DNA of 64,000 nucleotides, from the NCBI RefSeq assembly GCF_013911965.1, contig NZ_JACESE010000002.1, positions 62,001 to 126,000 on the forward strand. Direction: 5' to 3'. Under the pieces are notes generated by a model. That model did not search any database. It saw only the letters and a list, made by a program, of their open reading frames with translations, and was not told the DNA's origin. Of this stretch, positions 52,779-61,927 are shown one piece after another (within the stretch, counting starts at the first letter, position 1; every line of letters begins with the position of its first letter). This DNA is from Phenylobacterium sp. Its GTDB lineage: Bacteria; Pseudomonadota; Alphaproteobacteria; Caulobacterales; Caulobacteraceae. The translations under genes and the position numbers were made by a program.

Positions 52779-53236
52779 GCGGCGGCCTTGGCCCAGCTGC
52801 GCGGATGCTGGGTGCGCAGGCCGACAGCCAGACGGTTCCAGGCGTTGATCGTCATGATGAGGACGGTGAGGTCGACGATCTCCTTGTCGCTGAAGTGGGC
52901 CTTCAGGGGCTCATAGGCCTCGTCCGGCGCCTTGCTGTCGGCGACCCGGGTCAGCGCCTCGGTCCAGGCGAGCGCCGCCCGCTCCCGCTCGGTGTAGAGA
53001 CTCGACTCCCACCAGGCGGCCAGCAGGTGCAGCCGCTCCTCGCTCTCACCGCCGGCGCGGGCGTCGGCGGTGTGCATGTGCAGGCAGAAGGCGCAGCCGT
53101 TGATCTGGGAGGCGCGGGTCTTCACCAGCTCGACCAGGGTGTGGCCGAGGTCGGACTTCGCCAGGTGCTCCTCCAGGGCCATCATCGGCTTGAGGGCTTC
53201 GGGATGGACGGCGAAGGCGTTGATGCGGGGGCTCAT
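52775..53236 (-). CDS. Carboxymuconolactone decarboxylase/AhpD-like peroxidase
   Basis: 153 residues of the AhpD-like CMD family: EHLAKSDLGHTLVELVKTRAS, then GCAFCLHMHT with the redox CxxC (CAFC) and His, the active-site set of alkylhydroperoxidase AhpD. AAGGAG lies six bases ahead of this ATG (MSPRINAFA); the ATG two codons earlier has no spacing. It converges on hrpB. Likely an antioxidant peroxidase; the electron donor is unknown. Confidence 0.88.
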   Translation of the reverse strand: MSPRINAFAVHPEALKPMMALEEHLAKSDLGHTLVELVKTRASQINGCAFCLHMHTADARAGGESEERLHLLAAWWESSLYTERERAALAWTEALTRVADSKAPDEAYEPLKAHFSDKEIVDLTVLIMTINAWNRLAVGLRTQHPRSWAKAAA

Positions 53237-53295
53237 GGTCATCTCCTTGAGGCGGGTTTCGCGACAAGGACGTCCGGGCGGCCCGATCTGTGACG

Positions 53296-54084
53296 TCAGG
53301 TGGCGGCGTAGATCATGATGCCGGTGGCCACCGACAGGTTCAGGCTGTCGGCCCGGCCGCGCATGGGGATCTTCACGTTCACGTCGCACAGGGCGGCCAT
53401 TTCCGGCGGCAGGCCCTGCTGCTCGTTGCCCATCAGGATCAGGCTCGGCCGGACATAGTCGGCCTGGCGGTGGTCGACCTCGGCCGAGAGCAGGGTGCCG
53501 ACGACCGAGCCGGGCCAATCCCGCCGCCAGGCGGCGAACTCCGCCTCGCTGGCCTTGGCGAGCGGCACGGCGAAGACCGAGCCCATGGTGGCGCGCACGG
53601 CCTCCACCGAATAGGGGTCGCAGCACTCGCCGACCAGGATGACCGCCCCGCAGCCGGCCGCGTCGGCGGTGCGGATGATGGTCCCGAGATTGCCGGGGTC
53701 GCGCACCCGGTGCAGCGCCACCCAGCAGGGCGCGCTGGCCGGCTGGAATGCGGTGAGGGGGACGAAGCGCTGCTTGAAGACGCCGACCACCGCCTGCGGA
53801 TTGTCGCGCCGGGAGACCTTGGCGAGGATGTCCTGGGTGACCTCGATCACCTCGCCGCCGGCGTCCTCGGTCGCCCGCACGGCGGCCTTCAGCAGCGGAT
53901 GGCTCGCCGCCTCCTTGCCGAACATCAGGATCTGCGGCGCGATCCCCTGTTCGACGCCCTCGGTCACGTTCTTCAGGCCCTCGGCCACGAAGAGGCCGCT
54001 CTCGTCGCGGGCCTTGCGCAGGTGCAGGGCGCGGACGGCCTTCACGGTCGGATTGGTCAGGGACGTGACGACCCGGCTGCTCAT
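53296..54084 (-). CDS. TrmH/SpoU-family RNA 2'-O-methyltransferase
   Basis: 262 residues. SPOUT motif 1 VRDPGNLGTIIRTADAAG, motif 2 LILMGNEQQGLP and motif 3 IPMRGRADSLNLSVA. An N-terminal RNA-binding segment (about 1-90) of the RlmB/TsnR type, including NPTVKAVRALHLRKAR. Probably methylates rRNA or tRNA. Its start is the ATG of an ATGA overlap with the upstream RlmI-like gene, so the two RNA methyltransferases are coupled. Confidence 0.9.
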   Translation of the reverse strand: MSSRVVTSLTNPTVKAVRALHLRKARDESGLFVAEGLKNVTEGVEQGIAPQILMFGKEAASHPLLKAAVRATEDAGGEVIEVTQDILAKVSRRDNPQAVVGVFKQRFVPLTAFQPASAPCWVALHRVRDPGNLGTIIRTADAAGCGAVILVGECCDPYSVEAVRATMGSVFAVPLAKASEAEFAAWRRDWPGSVVGTLLSAEVDHRQADYVRPSLILMGNEQQGLPPEMAALCDVNVKIPMRGRADSLNLSVATGIMIYAAT

Positions 54085-54983
54085 GCCGACCACCGGGCGT
54101 AGAAGGACAGCCCGATCTCCCGTTCGCCGGAATCCTCCGACAGGGCCAGCTCGCCCCATTCGACCGTCCCGCCGCGCCCGTCCAGGCGGTCGGCGATCAG
54201 CCCGGCCAGGGCCGCGCCCGAGATCCGCGCCGCATAGGCGTTGAGGATCAGGAAGGAGGCCTTGTCCGACAGAAGCTGGGCGCACAGGGCCGACAGCTCC
54301 GGCAGGTCCTCGAACAGGCGCCAGACCTCGCCCGTCGGGCCGCGGCCATATTTCGGAGGATCGAGGATGACGCCCTCGTACTGCGAGCCGCGCCGGACCT
54401 CGCGCTGGACGTAGCGGCGGGCGTCTTCGCAGATCCAGCGAATCGGCCGGTCCGTCAGGCCCGACAGTTCGGCGTTCTCGCGCGCCCAGCCGATCGCCTT
54501 CTTCGAGGCGTCCACATGGGTGACCGCCGCGCCCGCCGCCGCGCAGACCAGGCTGGCCACGCCGGTGTAGCCGAAGAGGTTCAGGACGCGCGGCTGTTCG
54601 GAAAGGCTGCGGATGCGGGTCTCGAGCCAGTCCCAGTTAGCCGCCTGCTCGGGAAAGAAGGCCAGGTGCCGGAAGGCGGTGAAGCGGGCGTTGAAGCGCG
54701 CCTGCCGCCAGGCCATGGGCCAGGTTTCCTTGGGCTTGCCCTGGAAGCGCCAGCGGCCCGCGTCCTCCTCGTCCGTGGGGTCGAAGACCGCGTCGGCGGC
54801 GTCCCAGACCTGGGCGGGCAGGCGCGGCGACCACAGGCACTGCGGCTCGGGCCGTACGACCTTGTAGGGGCCGTAACGTTCCAGCTTCCGGCCATCGCCG
54901 GAATCCAGCAGGGCGTAGTCGTCCCAGGCGGTGGTGCGCATGACGCCTGGCGCAGGCGCGATCTTCGGGCGGGCGGCGCTCAT
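54081..54983 (-). CDS. Class I rRNA methyltransferase (RlmI-like, no PUA domain)
   Basis: 300 residues. SAM-binding motif LNLFGYTGVASL near residue 135, then DASKKAIGWARENAELSG, the catalytic DPPKYGRG, and FLILNAY. Closest to the RlmI/YccW group that methylates 23S rRNA cytosine 1962, but at 300 residues it lacks the N-terminal PUA domain of E. coli RlmI. It overlaps the TrmH-like gene by four bases. Its start is 164 bases from a divergent TetR gene. Confidence 0.86.
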   Translation of the reverse strand: MSAARPKIAPAPGVMRTTAWDDYALLDSGDGRKLERYGPYKVVRPEPQCLWSPRLPAQVWDAADAVFDPTDEEDAGRWRFQGKPKETWPMAWRQARFNARFTAFRHLAFFPEQAANWDWLETRIRSLSEQPRVLNLFGYTGVASLVCAAAGAAVTHVDASKKAIGWARENAELSGLTDRPIRWICEDARRYVQREVRRGSQYEGVILDPPKYGRGPTGEVWRLFEDLPELSALCAQLLSDKASFLILNAYAARISGAALAGLIADRLDGRGGTVEWGELALSEDSGEREIGLSFYARWSA

Positions 54984-55147
54984 CGGCTGGGCTTACGAAA
55001 AACCGGGCGCGGGCGCCAGAGGGCGTATCTTTCAACGACGGAGTATGCTCAAAGCGGCTGAAACCATTGGATAAACGCAGGCGGGGTTGTCACAGCCCGC
55101 GATTTGGTTTCCGCTGTTCAGGTTGTGAGTGAGGGGGAGTTCCGTCG

Positions 55148-55774
55148 GTGACCGCGACCACCACCCGGCGCCGGTCGGCGCGCAAGGCCAAGGGGGACGG
55201 CCATCTTCGGCGCGCCGAGATCCTGGAGGCGGCCGAGCGCATCTTCGTGGCCGAGGGCTACGAGGGCGCCACGATCCGCAAGATCGCCGACGAGGTCGGG
55301 GTCTCCTCCACCGCGCTCTACATGCACTTCCAGGACAAGGCGTGCATCCTGCTGGAGATCGCCGAAGGCGTGATGCAGCAGCTGCTGGACCGCAACAGCC
55401 AGATCGCCGCGCGCCCGCTCGATTCGGTCACCCGCACGCGCATGATGCTGGAGGCCTATATGCGCTGGGGGTTCGAACACCCCAACGCCTACCAGCTCGT
55501 CTTCTCGCATGTGCGGCCGTTCCCGGAGGGCGCCGACGCGACCGGCGAACTGGCCATGGCCTGCTATGAGAAGTTCAGCGGCGTGGTGCGCGAAATCGCC
55601 GCCGAGGGGCGGCTGCGCAAGGGCGGCGCCGACAGCGCGGCCCAGGCCCTCTGGGCCGGCTGCCACGGGGTGGTGGCGCTTTGCCTCTCGCGCAAGACCT
55701 TCCCGTGGGCGCCGGTGGACGAGCTCATTGACGTCACCATCGACGGCCTGCTCACCGGCCTGACCATCGACTGA
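55148..55774 (+). CDS. TetR-family transcriptional regulator
   Basis: 208 residues, GTG start preceded by GAGGGGGAG. N-terminal helix-turn-helix: RRAEILEAAERIFVAEGY, ATIRKIADEVGVSSTALYMHFQDK. The C-terminal ligand domain is variable, with a TetR_C_33-like region (FEHPNAYQLVFSH, AALWAGCHGVVALC). A basic N-terminal tail (TTRRRSARKAKG) precedes the HTH. Possible operators would be in the 164-base gap to the divergent RlmI-like gene; no palindrome was recognised. Confidence 0.9.
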   Translation: MTATTTRRRSARKAKGDGHLRRAEILEAAERIFVAEGYEGATIRKIADEVGVSSTALYMHFQDKACILLEIAEGVMQQLLDRNSQIAARPLDSVTRTRMMLEAYMRWGFEHPNAYQLVFSHVRPFPEGADATGELAMACYEKFSGVVREIAAEGRLRKGGADSAAQALWAGCHGVVALCLSRKTFPWAPVDELIDVTIDGLLTGLTID

Positions 55775-55778
55775 GCGT

Positions 55779-57863
55779 TCAGTCGCTGGCCGTCGTCGAC
55801 CCGCCATAGCGGTATCCGCCCCGCGCCAGGTCCTCCGAAAGAGTGATCTTGGCGCGGCCGTCGTTCAGACGGGCGCGGTAGACCTGCGCGCCTTCCATGA
55901 CCCGCATGACGTAGTTGCGCGTCTCCGAGAAGGGGATGCATTCCACGAAGTCGATGGGGTCGGTGCCGGCCCCGCGGGGATCGCCGCAGAAGCCGATCCA
56001 CTGCGCCGGGCGGCCTGGACCGGCGTTGTAGGCGGCGATGGCCATGACGTAGGAGCCGCTGAACTGGTTCAGCATCTGGGAGATATAGGTCGAGCCCAGA
56101 CGCATATTGTAGTCCGGATCGTCCAGCAGGCCGGGCGAGTAGGAAACGCCGATCTGCCGGGCGACGAGTTGGGCCGTGGCCGGCATCACCTGCATCATGC
56201 CGCGCGCCCCCGCCGGGGACCGGATCAGCGGATCGAAGCCGCTTTCCTGACGCGTGATTCCAAGGACCAGCGCCTTTTCCGGGGCGGCCGGAATCTCCGG
56301 CGGGCTGCGGTAGGGATAGCCGCGCAGGGGCAGGATGAAGCCCTGGCTGGCGGCGCCGCGCACGACGAACATGGACGCGGTCTGGTCGCCGTAGCCGCGC
56401 GTGAGGTCCACCAGCAGGGCCTGCTCGGCGGCGTTGGGCAGGTGGTCCTCCAGGTTCATCACGAAGACGCGGAAGAGGCTCTGCTCGTCGATCTCGTGCA
56501 GGCGGCGGATGGCGCGCACCTGGTCGCGGCCCTCGAAGCGGGCGCGGTCGAACTCGGTGATGTCCGGTTCCGGCGGCAGGACCATGACGCCGTCGCCGAC
56601 CTTTTCCCCGGCCAACTGGCCATAGAAGGTCGTGTTGTGCTCGGCCGCGGCCCGATAGAAGGACTGGGCGCCGGCCGCGTCGCCCATGGCCTCGTGGGCC
56701 CGGCCACGCCAGTACAGCGCCCGCCCGCGCGTGATGGGCGAGGAGCCGATCTCTGCGATGGCGGCGAAGTGGCGGTCGGCCAGCTTCGGATCGTTCAGCC
56801 GCCGAAGCGCAAGCCAGCCGGCGTAGAACTCCGCCTCGGCGGCGTCGGCGCCTTCGGTCAGGCCGGTATTGGCCGAGGCGCGATAGGCGTTGCGGTAGTC
56901 GCCGGCGCGCAGGGCCGACAGCGTCAGGCGATAGCGCTCGTCCCAGACGCGATCGGCCGCCACGCGCAGTTTCGCATGCTCGGGCGGCAGGGGGCTAAGC
57001 ACGTCGTAGGCGCGGCTCTCCTGGCCGCGGCGGCGGTAGTAGGGGGCCCGTTCGAAGGCGATGCCGGGGTGGGCGGCCTGGGCCGGCGTCAGGGCCGCCA
57101 CCAGCGCCTCGGCGTTGGCCGATCCGTCGCGCAGGGCCATCCGGGCCTGGGCGACGGCGCGTTCCTCAGCCGGCAGCAGACCGACCATGGCCTGGGCGGC
57201 CGGACCCTGCGGGCCGTAGAGCAGCAGGTCGGCGCGGCGGGTGTGGTCCTCCGCCGTCAGCAAGCCGCCGAACTGGGCGAGCATGGAGGCCTGGGCGTCG
57301 GCCTCGAACACCTCATTGCGCCAGAAGTCGCGGACGAGGGCGGCGGCCTCGGCCTGCTGGCCCGCGCCGAGATAGGCCGAGGCCAGGGCCATGGCGCCGC
57401 GCGCCGTCTTCGGCCGCTCGCCGCCGAACCAGGCGATGGTCTCCTGCGGCGAGAGGCCGGAAGTGGCGAGAAGCTTCTCGGCCGTTTCCTGGCGCCAGGT
57501 CCCCCGGGGCCAGCCCATCAGGTCGCGGCGGGCCTGATCGACCTGGAAGAAGCCCATGGATTCGCCGGCCACGTCGACCAGGGCCCAGGTGGCGATCTTC
57601 TTGGCGATCGGATCGCTCATCGCCTGGATCAGGCTGGTCGCGCCGGCCACGTCGCTGCGGCGGGCCGCGGCGATGGCCTGCTTCAGCATCTGATTCTCGC
57701 TGGCGCTCAGCGGCTGAAGGGGCGGCCGGTGGACCGGCTGGAGCTCGATCGGCTTGGGGAAGGGATCGGTGGCCGTCGCCCGAGGAGTCTGCGCATCGGG
57801 CGCTCCACTGGCCAGGAACAGCGTCGCGGCGGTCAGCAGGGTCTTCGGCGCGAGAAAAGGCAA
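55779..57863 (-). CDS. Soluble lytic murein transglycosylase (Slt-like)
   Basis: 694 residues. N-terminal signal (MPFLAPKTLLTAATLFLASGAPDA), a long alpha-helical superhelical region of repeats (about 60-470), and a C-terminal SLT domain: catalytic Glu in ITRQESGFDP, AGARGMMQVMPATA, and NAGPGRPAQW with the YNAG motif. It cleaves peptidoglycan between N-acetylmuramic acid and GlcNAc to 1,6-anhydro products. Periplasmic. Only four bases separate its end from the convergent TetR gene. Confidence 0.92.
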   Translation of the reverse strand: MPFLAPKTLLTAATLFLASGAPDAQTPRATATDPFPKPIELQPVHRPPLQPLSASENQMLKQAIAAARRSDVAGATSLIQAMSDPIAKKIATWALVDVAGESMGFFQVDQARRDLMGWPRGTWRQETAEKLLATSGLSPQETIAWFGGERPKTARGAMALASAYLGAGQQAEAAALVRDFWRNEVFEADAQASMLAQFGGLLTAEDHTRRADLLLYGPQGPAAQAMVGLLPAEERAVAQARMALRDGSANAEALVAALTPAQAAHPGIAFERAPYYRRRGQESRAYDVLSPLPPEHAKLRVAADRVWDERYRLTLSALRAGDYRNAYRASANTGLTEGADAAEAEFYAGWLALRRLNDPKLADRHFAAIAEIGSSPITRGRALYWRGRAHEAMGDAAGAQSFYRAAAEHNTTFYGQLAGEKVGDGVMVLPPEPDITEFDRARFEGRDQVRAIRRLHEIDEQSLFRVFVMNLEDHLPNAAEQALLVDLTRGYGDQTASMFVVRGAASQGFILPLRGYPYRSPPEIPAAPEKALVLGITRQESGFDPLIRSPAGARGMMQVMPATAQLVARQIGVSYSPGLLDDPDYNMRLGSTYISQMLNQFSGSYVMAIAAYNAGPGRPAQWIGFCGDPRGAGTDPIDFVECIPFSETRNYVMRVMEGAQVYRARLNDGRAKITLSEDLARGGYRYGGSTTASD

Positions 57864-57989
57864 GCGGCGGTCTCCAGGGTTACGCGGACATGATACGGGC
57901 GGTTGCGGGCCGGGGCGCGTCGGACATATTGTCCGCGCACCTCAATAGGCCGCAATATGATGCGGCGCTTTCACGGCTTTTTGCTGACA

Positions 57990-58874
57990 ATGTCCGAACC
58001 TCTGTTTAGGGGCGTGATGCCGGCCCTGATCACGCCCTTCCGCGACGGCGCGGTGGACGAGGACGCCTTCGTGGCCCTCGTCGAACGGCAGATCTCCGGC
58101 GGCGTCCACGGCCTGGTGCCGGTGGGCACCACCGGCGAGTCCGCCACGCTCACCCATGACGAACACCGCCGCGTCGTCGATCTTTGCGTCAAGACCGCCG
58201 CCGGCCGCGTGCCGGTGATCGCAGGCGCAGGCTCCAACTCGACACGCGAGGCGATCGAGCTCGTCCAGCACGCCAAGGCCGTCGGCGCCGACGCCGCCAT
58301 GGTCGTGACGCCCTACTACAATCGCCCGAGCCAGGAGGGCATGTACGCCCACTATGCGGCGATCAACGAGGCCGTGCAGCTGCCGATCATCGTCTACAAC
58401 GTGCCCTCGCGCACCGGCGTGGACATCTCCAACGACACGCTGGGCCGCCTCTCCAAGCTGCCCAACATCGTCGGCGTGAAGGACGCCACCGGCGACATGA
58501 CGCGCCCGACCATGCAGCGCCTGCTCTGCGGCGCCGACTGGGTGATGCTGTCGGGCGACGATCCGACGGCCCTGGGCTACATGGCCCACGGCGGGCACGG
58601 TTCGATCTCGGTGACGGTGAACGTCGCGCCCGACCTCTGCTCCACCTTCTACAACGCCGCCCTCGGCGGGGACTGGAAGACGGCCCTCTACTGGCAGGAC
58701 CGGCTTTATCGGCTGCACAAGGCGCTGTTCACCGACGCCTCGCCGGCGCCGACCAAGTTCGCCCTGTCGCATCTGGGCCTGTGCGGCGAAGAGGCCCGCC
58801 TGCCCATCGCGCCGGCCTCGGAGGCCTCCCGCAAGGAGGTCCTCGCGGCCATGGGCGAGGCGGGGCTGATCTAG
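57990..58874 (+). CDS. dapA: 4-hydroxy-tetrahydrodipicolinate synthase
   Basis: 294 residues; condenses pyruvate and aspartate semialdehyde in the lysine/diaminopimelate pathway. GTTGESATL, the Tyr of [14 protein letters not shown] and the Schiff-base Lys in [12 protein letters not shown] are present. Start [10 protein letters not shown] chosen to match usual length; the frame is open further upstream. Only three bases separate the stop from smpB. It stands opposite the transglycosylase gene, with a 126-base gap that should hold both promoters. Confidence 0.96.
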   Translation: MSEPLFRGVMPALITPFRDGAVDEDAFVALVERQISGGVHGLVPVGTTGESATLTHDEHRRVVDLCVKTAAGRVPVIAGAGSNSTREAIELVQHAKAVGADAAMVVTPYYNRPSQEGMYAHYAAINEAVQLPIIVYNVPSRTGVDISNDTLGRLSKLPNIVGVKDATGDMTRPTMQRLLCGADWVMLSGDDPTALGYMAHGGHGSISVTVNVAPDLCSTFYNAALGGDWKTALYWQDRLYRLHKALFTDASPAPTKFALSHLGLCGEEARLPIAPASEASRKEVLAAMGEAGLI

Positions 58875-58877
58875 GCC

Positions 58878-59333
58878 ATGGCGGGCAAGGTCATCGCGGA
58901 GAACCGGCGCGCCCGGTTCGACTACTTCCTCGACGACGCGGTCGAGGCGGGCCTCGCCCTCACCGGCAGCGAGGTGAAGTCCCTGCGCGAGGGCAAGGCC
59001 AATATCGCCGAGTCCTACGCCGCGGTGGAGGGGCAGGAGATCGTGCTGATCAACGCCGACATTCCGCCCTACGCCAAGGCCAGCCACTTCAACCATGAGC
59101 CGCGCCGGCCGCGGAAGCTGCTGCTGCACCGCCGCCAGATCGACCGCCTCATCGGCGCGGTCCAGCGGGAAGGGCGGACCATCGTGCCCACCAAGCTCTA
59201 TTGGAACGACAAGGGCCTGGCCAAGCTCGAGATCGCGCTCGCCAAGGGCAAGAAGCTGCACGACAAGCGCGAGACCTCGGCCGAACGCGACTGGCAGCGC
59301 GACAAGGCCCGGCTGCTCCGCGACAAGGGGTGA
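58878..59333 (+). CDS. smpB: SsrA-binding protein SmpB
   Basis: 151-residue tmRNA-binding protein needed for ribosome rescue. [36 protein letters not shown], and a Lys/Arg-rich C-terminal tail ([22 protein letters not shown]) are conserved. Start [10 protein letters not shown]. Its stop overlaps the next gene in GTGA. No ssrA gene is in the window. Confidence 0.96.
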   Translation: MAGKVIAENRRARFDYFLDDAVEAGLALTGSEVKSLREGKANIAESYAAVEGQEIVLINADIPPYAKASHFNHEPRRPRKLLLHRRQIDRLIGAVQREGRTIVPTKLYWNDKGLAKLEIALAKGKKLHDKRETSAERDWQRDKARLLRDKG

Positions 59334-60085
59334 GCGGGCTCACGCTCCCGACCGAAGACATCGAGGCGATCGAACGGGCGACGGTCGCGGCGGTGGCGCA
59401 TGAGGCCTGCGAAGTCGTCGGCCCCTGGATCCTGGCGCTTAAGCCCGGAACCATCGGCCGCGCGCGCAGCGCCGCGCCGCTGGCCCACAACCTGGTGCGC
59501 GACGAGAGCCTGCTGGCCCGCATCGAGGCCGCCTATCGCGCGCAGGACATGGTCGCGGAGTTCCGTCTGCCGGACGTGGACGGCCTCTCCGGCGTGGCGG
59601 CCCTGCTGGCCGAACGCGGCTACGCGCCCGAACAGCCCACGCTGGTGATGGAAGCTCCCGTCGCCAGGGTCGCGGCCTTCGCCGAACCCCGCGCCGTGCG
59701 GCTGGCGCAGCCCGACGAGGGCTGGGCCAGCGTCTTCCTCGGCCAGGGCTTCGATCCGGTGGACGGAGCCCATCGGGTGAAGACGCTTACGCGATCGCCG
59801 GACGCCGTCTTCGCCGCCGTGCGGGACGGGGCGGAGACCTGTGCGGTCGGGGTCGCCGCCCTCGCCGAGGGCTGGGCCAGCCTGCACGGCATGCGCACGG
59901 CCCAGGCGCATCGGGGCAAGGGGCTGGCGGGCCAGGTCATGGCGACGCTCGCCGCCGCCGCGGCCGAACGAGGCGTGGCGCGCATGTTCCTGCAGGTGGA
60001 GGAGGGCAATGCGCCCGCCCGCGCCCTTTACGCCCGCGCGGGTTTCGCACCCCTCTGGCGCTACCACTACTGGCGGCGCGCCTAA
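59330..60085 (+). CDS. GNAT-family N-acetyltransferase
   Basis: 251 residues. The C-terminal GNAT domain has the acetyl-CoA loop [24 protein letters not shown] (motif A) and [19 protein letters not shown] (motif B), ending WRYHYWRRA. The first 90 residues form an unassigned alpha/beta region. GTG start inside GTGA couples it to smpB. The stop interlocks with the uracil-DNA glycosylase in CTAA. Acceptor unknown. Confidence 0.86.
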   Translation: MSGLTLPTEDIEAIERATVAAVAHEACEVVGPWILALKPGTIGRARSAAPLAHNLVRDESLLARIEAAYRAQDMVAEFRLPDVDGLSGVAALLAERGYAPEQPTLVMEAPVARVAAFAEPRAVRLAQPDEGWASVFLGQGFDPVDGAHRVKTLTRSPDAVFAAVRDGAETCAVGVAALAEGWASLHGMRTAQAHRGKGLAGQVMATLAAAAAERGVARMFLQVEEGNAPARALYARAGFAPLWRYHYWRRA

Positions 60086-60741
60086 GCCTCGATCAGCGCC
60101 CGCGCCCGGACGAAGATGTCCTCGAACATGGCGGGCGTCAGGCGGCCAGTGTTCGTGTTGAGCCGCGAGCAGTGATAGCTGTTGATCACCGTATAGGGGC
60201 CGGCCTGGAACTCCGAGCCGTGGCCGCCGACGCCGGCGCTCGCCTTGAGGCCCAGCGCCTTGAGCACATTGCGACGCGAGACGTCGCCCAGCGTCACGAT
60301 CACCTTCAGGTTCGGCAACAGGTCCAGCCGCTCGGTCAGGAACGGGCGGCAGGTGTTCTCCTCGCTCGTCTCCGGCTTGTTGCCTGGCGGCGCGCAGCGG
60401 ACGGCGTTGGTGATCAGGCAGTCGACCAGCTCCAGCCCGTCGTCGGGCCGCGCCTCGTAGCGGCCGCGGGCGAAGCCCAGCTTCAGCAGGGTGTCGAACA
60501 GCAGCACGCCGGCGAAGTCGCCGGTGAAGGGCCGCCCCGTGCGGTTGGCCCCCATGCGGCCGGGCGCCAAGCCCACCACGGCCAGCCGCGCATTGCGGTC
60601 GCCGAAGGACGGCGCAGGGCCGTTCCACCAGTCGGGATGGGCTTGCCGGTTGGCGGCGCGATAGGCCACCAGGCGGGGGCAGAGCGGGCAGTCGCGGGGC
60701 GGTTCGGCGGCGGCTTCGGTCAGAAGCTCAGACGTCCGCAT
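60082..60741 (-). CDS. Family 5 uracil-DNA glycosylase (UDGb-like, Fe-S)
   Basis: 219 residues. CPLCPRL, with further Cys in AVRCAPPGN and TCRPFL, provides the [4Fe-4S] ligands. Motif GLAPGRMGANRTGRPFTGD matches family 5 UDGb (lacking the polar Asp/Asn of family 1) and SYHCSRLNTNTGRLT is the second motif. It removes uracil and hypoxanthine from DNA. Start is set at MRTSELLT, a 14-base overlap with the NYN gene; an ATG five codons upstream is also possible. Confidence 0.88.
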   Translation of the reverse strand: MRTSELLTEAAAEPPRDCPLCPRLVAYRAANRQAHPDWWNGPAPSFGDRNARLAVVGLAPGRMGANRTGRPFTGDFAGVLLFDTLLKLGFARGRYEARPDDGLELVDCLITNAVRCAPPGNKPETSEENTCRPFLTERLDLLPNLKVIVTLGDVSRRNVLKALGLKASAGVGGHGSEFQAGPYTVINSYHCSRLNTNTGRLTPAMFEDIFVRARALIEA

Positions 60742-61321
60742 CCGCCTCGCTCTCATTGCCCATGCGGCTTTCCTGGATGAAGCGCGGCAGGCGCGAAGGC
60801 CGGCCGATGATGTCGGCGAGGTCGGCCAGGTCGATGAAGGCGTCGGCCTGGCGGCGCAGGTCGTCGGAGGCCATGGGAGGCTGCGACTTCACGGTCGAGA
60901 CCACGGTCACGCGCACGCCCTTCCGCTGCACGGCCTCCACAAGGCAGCGGAAGTCGCCGTCGCCGGAGAAGAGCAGCAGGTGGTCGGCGTGTTCGGCCAT
61001 CTCCATCATGTCGACGGCGATCTCGACATCCATGTCGCCGCGCCAGCGCTTGCGGCCTTGCGCGTCGGTGTATTCCCGCGCCGGCTTCGTCACCAGGCGG
61101 TAGCCGTTGTAGTCGAGCCAGTCGACCAGGGGACGGATGGGGGAGTACTCCTGGTCCTCGACAAGGGCGGTGTAGTAGTAGGCGCGCACCAGAACCCCGC
61201 GCTTGCGGAACTCCTCCAGCAGCTTGCGATAATCGATGTCGAAGCCGAGCCCCTTGGCCGCCGAGTACAGGTTCGCGCCGTCGATGAAGAGCGCGAGCCG
61301 ATCGGTGGGGTAGAAAGTCAT
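60728..61321 (-). CDS. NYN-domain (LabA/DUF88) protein
   Basis: 197 residues of the NYN/PIN-like fold: LALFIDGANLYSA with acidic residues, then RGDMDVEIAVDMM and LLFSGDGDFRCLV, forming the acidic pocket of a metal-dependent nuclease. NYN proteins act on RNA in some cases, but this member's activity is not shown. Start MTFYPTDRL chosen over a longer upstream frame. It overlaps the UDG gene by 14 bases and diverges from folK. Confidence 0.85.
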   Translation of the reverse strand: MTFYPTDRLALFIDGANLYSAAKGLGFDIDYRKLLEEFRKRGVLVRAYYYTALVEDQEYSPIRPLVDWLDYNGYRLVTKPAREYTDAQGRKRWRGDMDVEIAVDMMEMAEHADHLLLFSGDGDFRCLVEAVQRKGVRVTVVSTVKSQPPMASDDLRRQADAFIDLADLADIIGRPSRLPRFIQESRMGNESEADADV

Positions 61322-61373
61322 AAGCGTGGAAATCCTTGAAATCGGCGCAGGGTCCGGCTGGGACGAGGCGGTT

Positions 61374-61853
61374 GTGGTGGCCCTGGGGAGCAACCTATCC
61401 GACGGCTACGGCTCGTCGGAAGCCCTCCTCGACGCCGCGCTCGCTCGTCTCGACCAGGCGGGATTGCCTGTTCTTCGTCGGTCGCGCTGGTGGCGGTCCT
61501 CCGCCTGGCCCGACCCGTCGGGACCGGAGTATCGCAATGGAATCGCTATTGTCGAGGCGTCCTTTGAACCCTGTTCGGTTCTGCGTACCCTGTTTTCAAT
61601 CGAGGCGGAATTCAACCGCAATCGGGGCGAACGCAACGCGCCGCGCACGCTCGACCTCGACCTGATCGCCTATGGCCGCCAGGTGATCGACACCCCCGAC
61701 CTCGCCCTGCCGCACCCCCGCGCGCATGAGCGACTGTTCGTCATGGGCCCGCTGGCGGAGATCGCGCCAGGTTGGCGGCATCCGGTGCTGGGGGTGAGCG
61801 CGGAGGACTTGGCGGCGCGGGCGAGTATCGGGCGGGACGCGCGTGCAGAGTGA
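61374..61853 (+). CDS. folK: Dihydropterin pyrophosphokinase FolK
   Basis: 159 residues; transfers pyrophosphate to 6-hydroxymethyl-7,8-dihydropterin in folate synthesis. ALGSNLSDGYG at the start, FNRNRGERNAPRTLDLDLIAYG with the metal Asp pair, and LPHPRAHERLFVMGPL are conserved. Start is a GTG with GACGAGG five bases ahead; the frame is open to a GTG at 61326, only four bases from the divergent NYN gene, so the shorter start is preferred but not certain. No other folate gene is nearby. Confidence 0.92.
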   Translation: MVALGSNLSDGYGSSEALLDAALARLDQAGLPVLRRSRWWRSSAWPDPSGPEYRNGIAIVEASFEPCSVLRTLFSIEAEFNRNRGERNAPRTLDLDLIAYGRQVIDTPDLALPHPRAHERLFVMGPLAEIAPGWRHPVLGVSAEDLAARASIGRDARAE

Positions 61854-61927
61854 GGGCGGTAATGGCTCACGACCTTGGCGCGTGCAATTGTGAAGCTTAC
61901 CCGTCCCTGCGAAGTCTCAAACGAACC

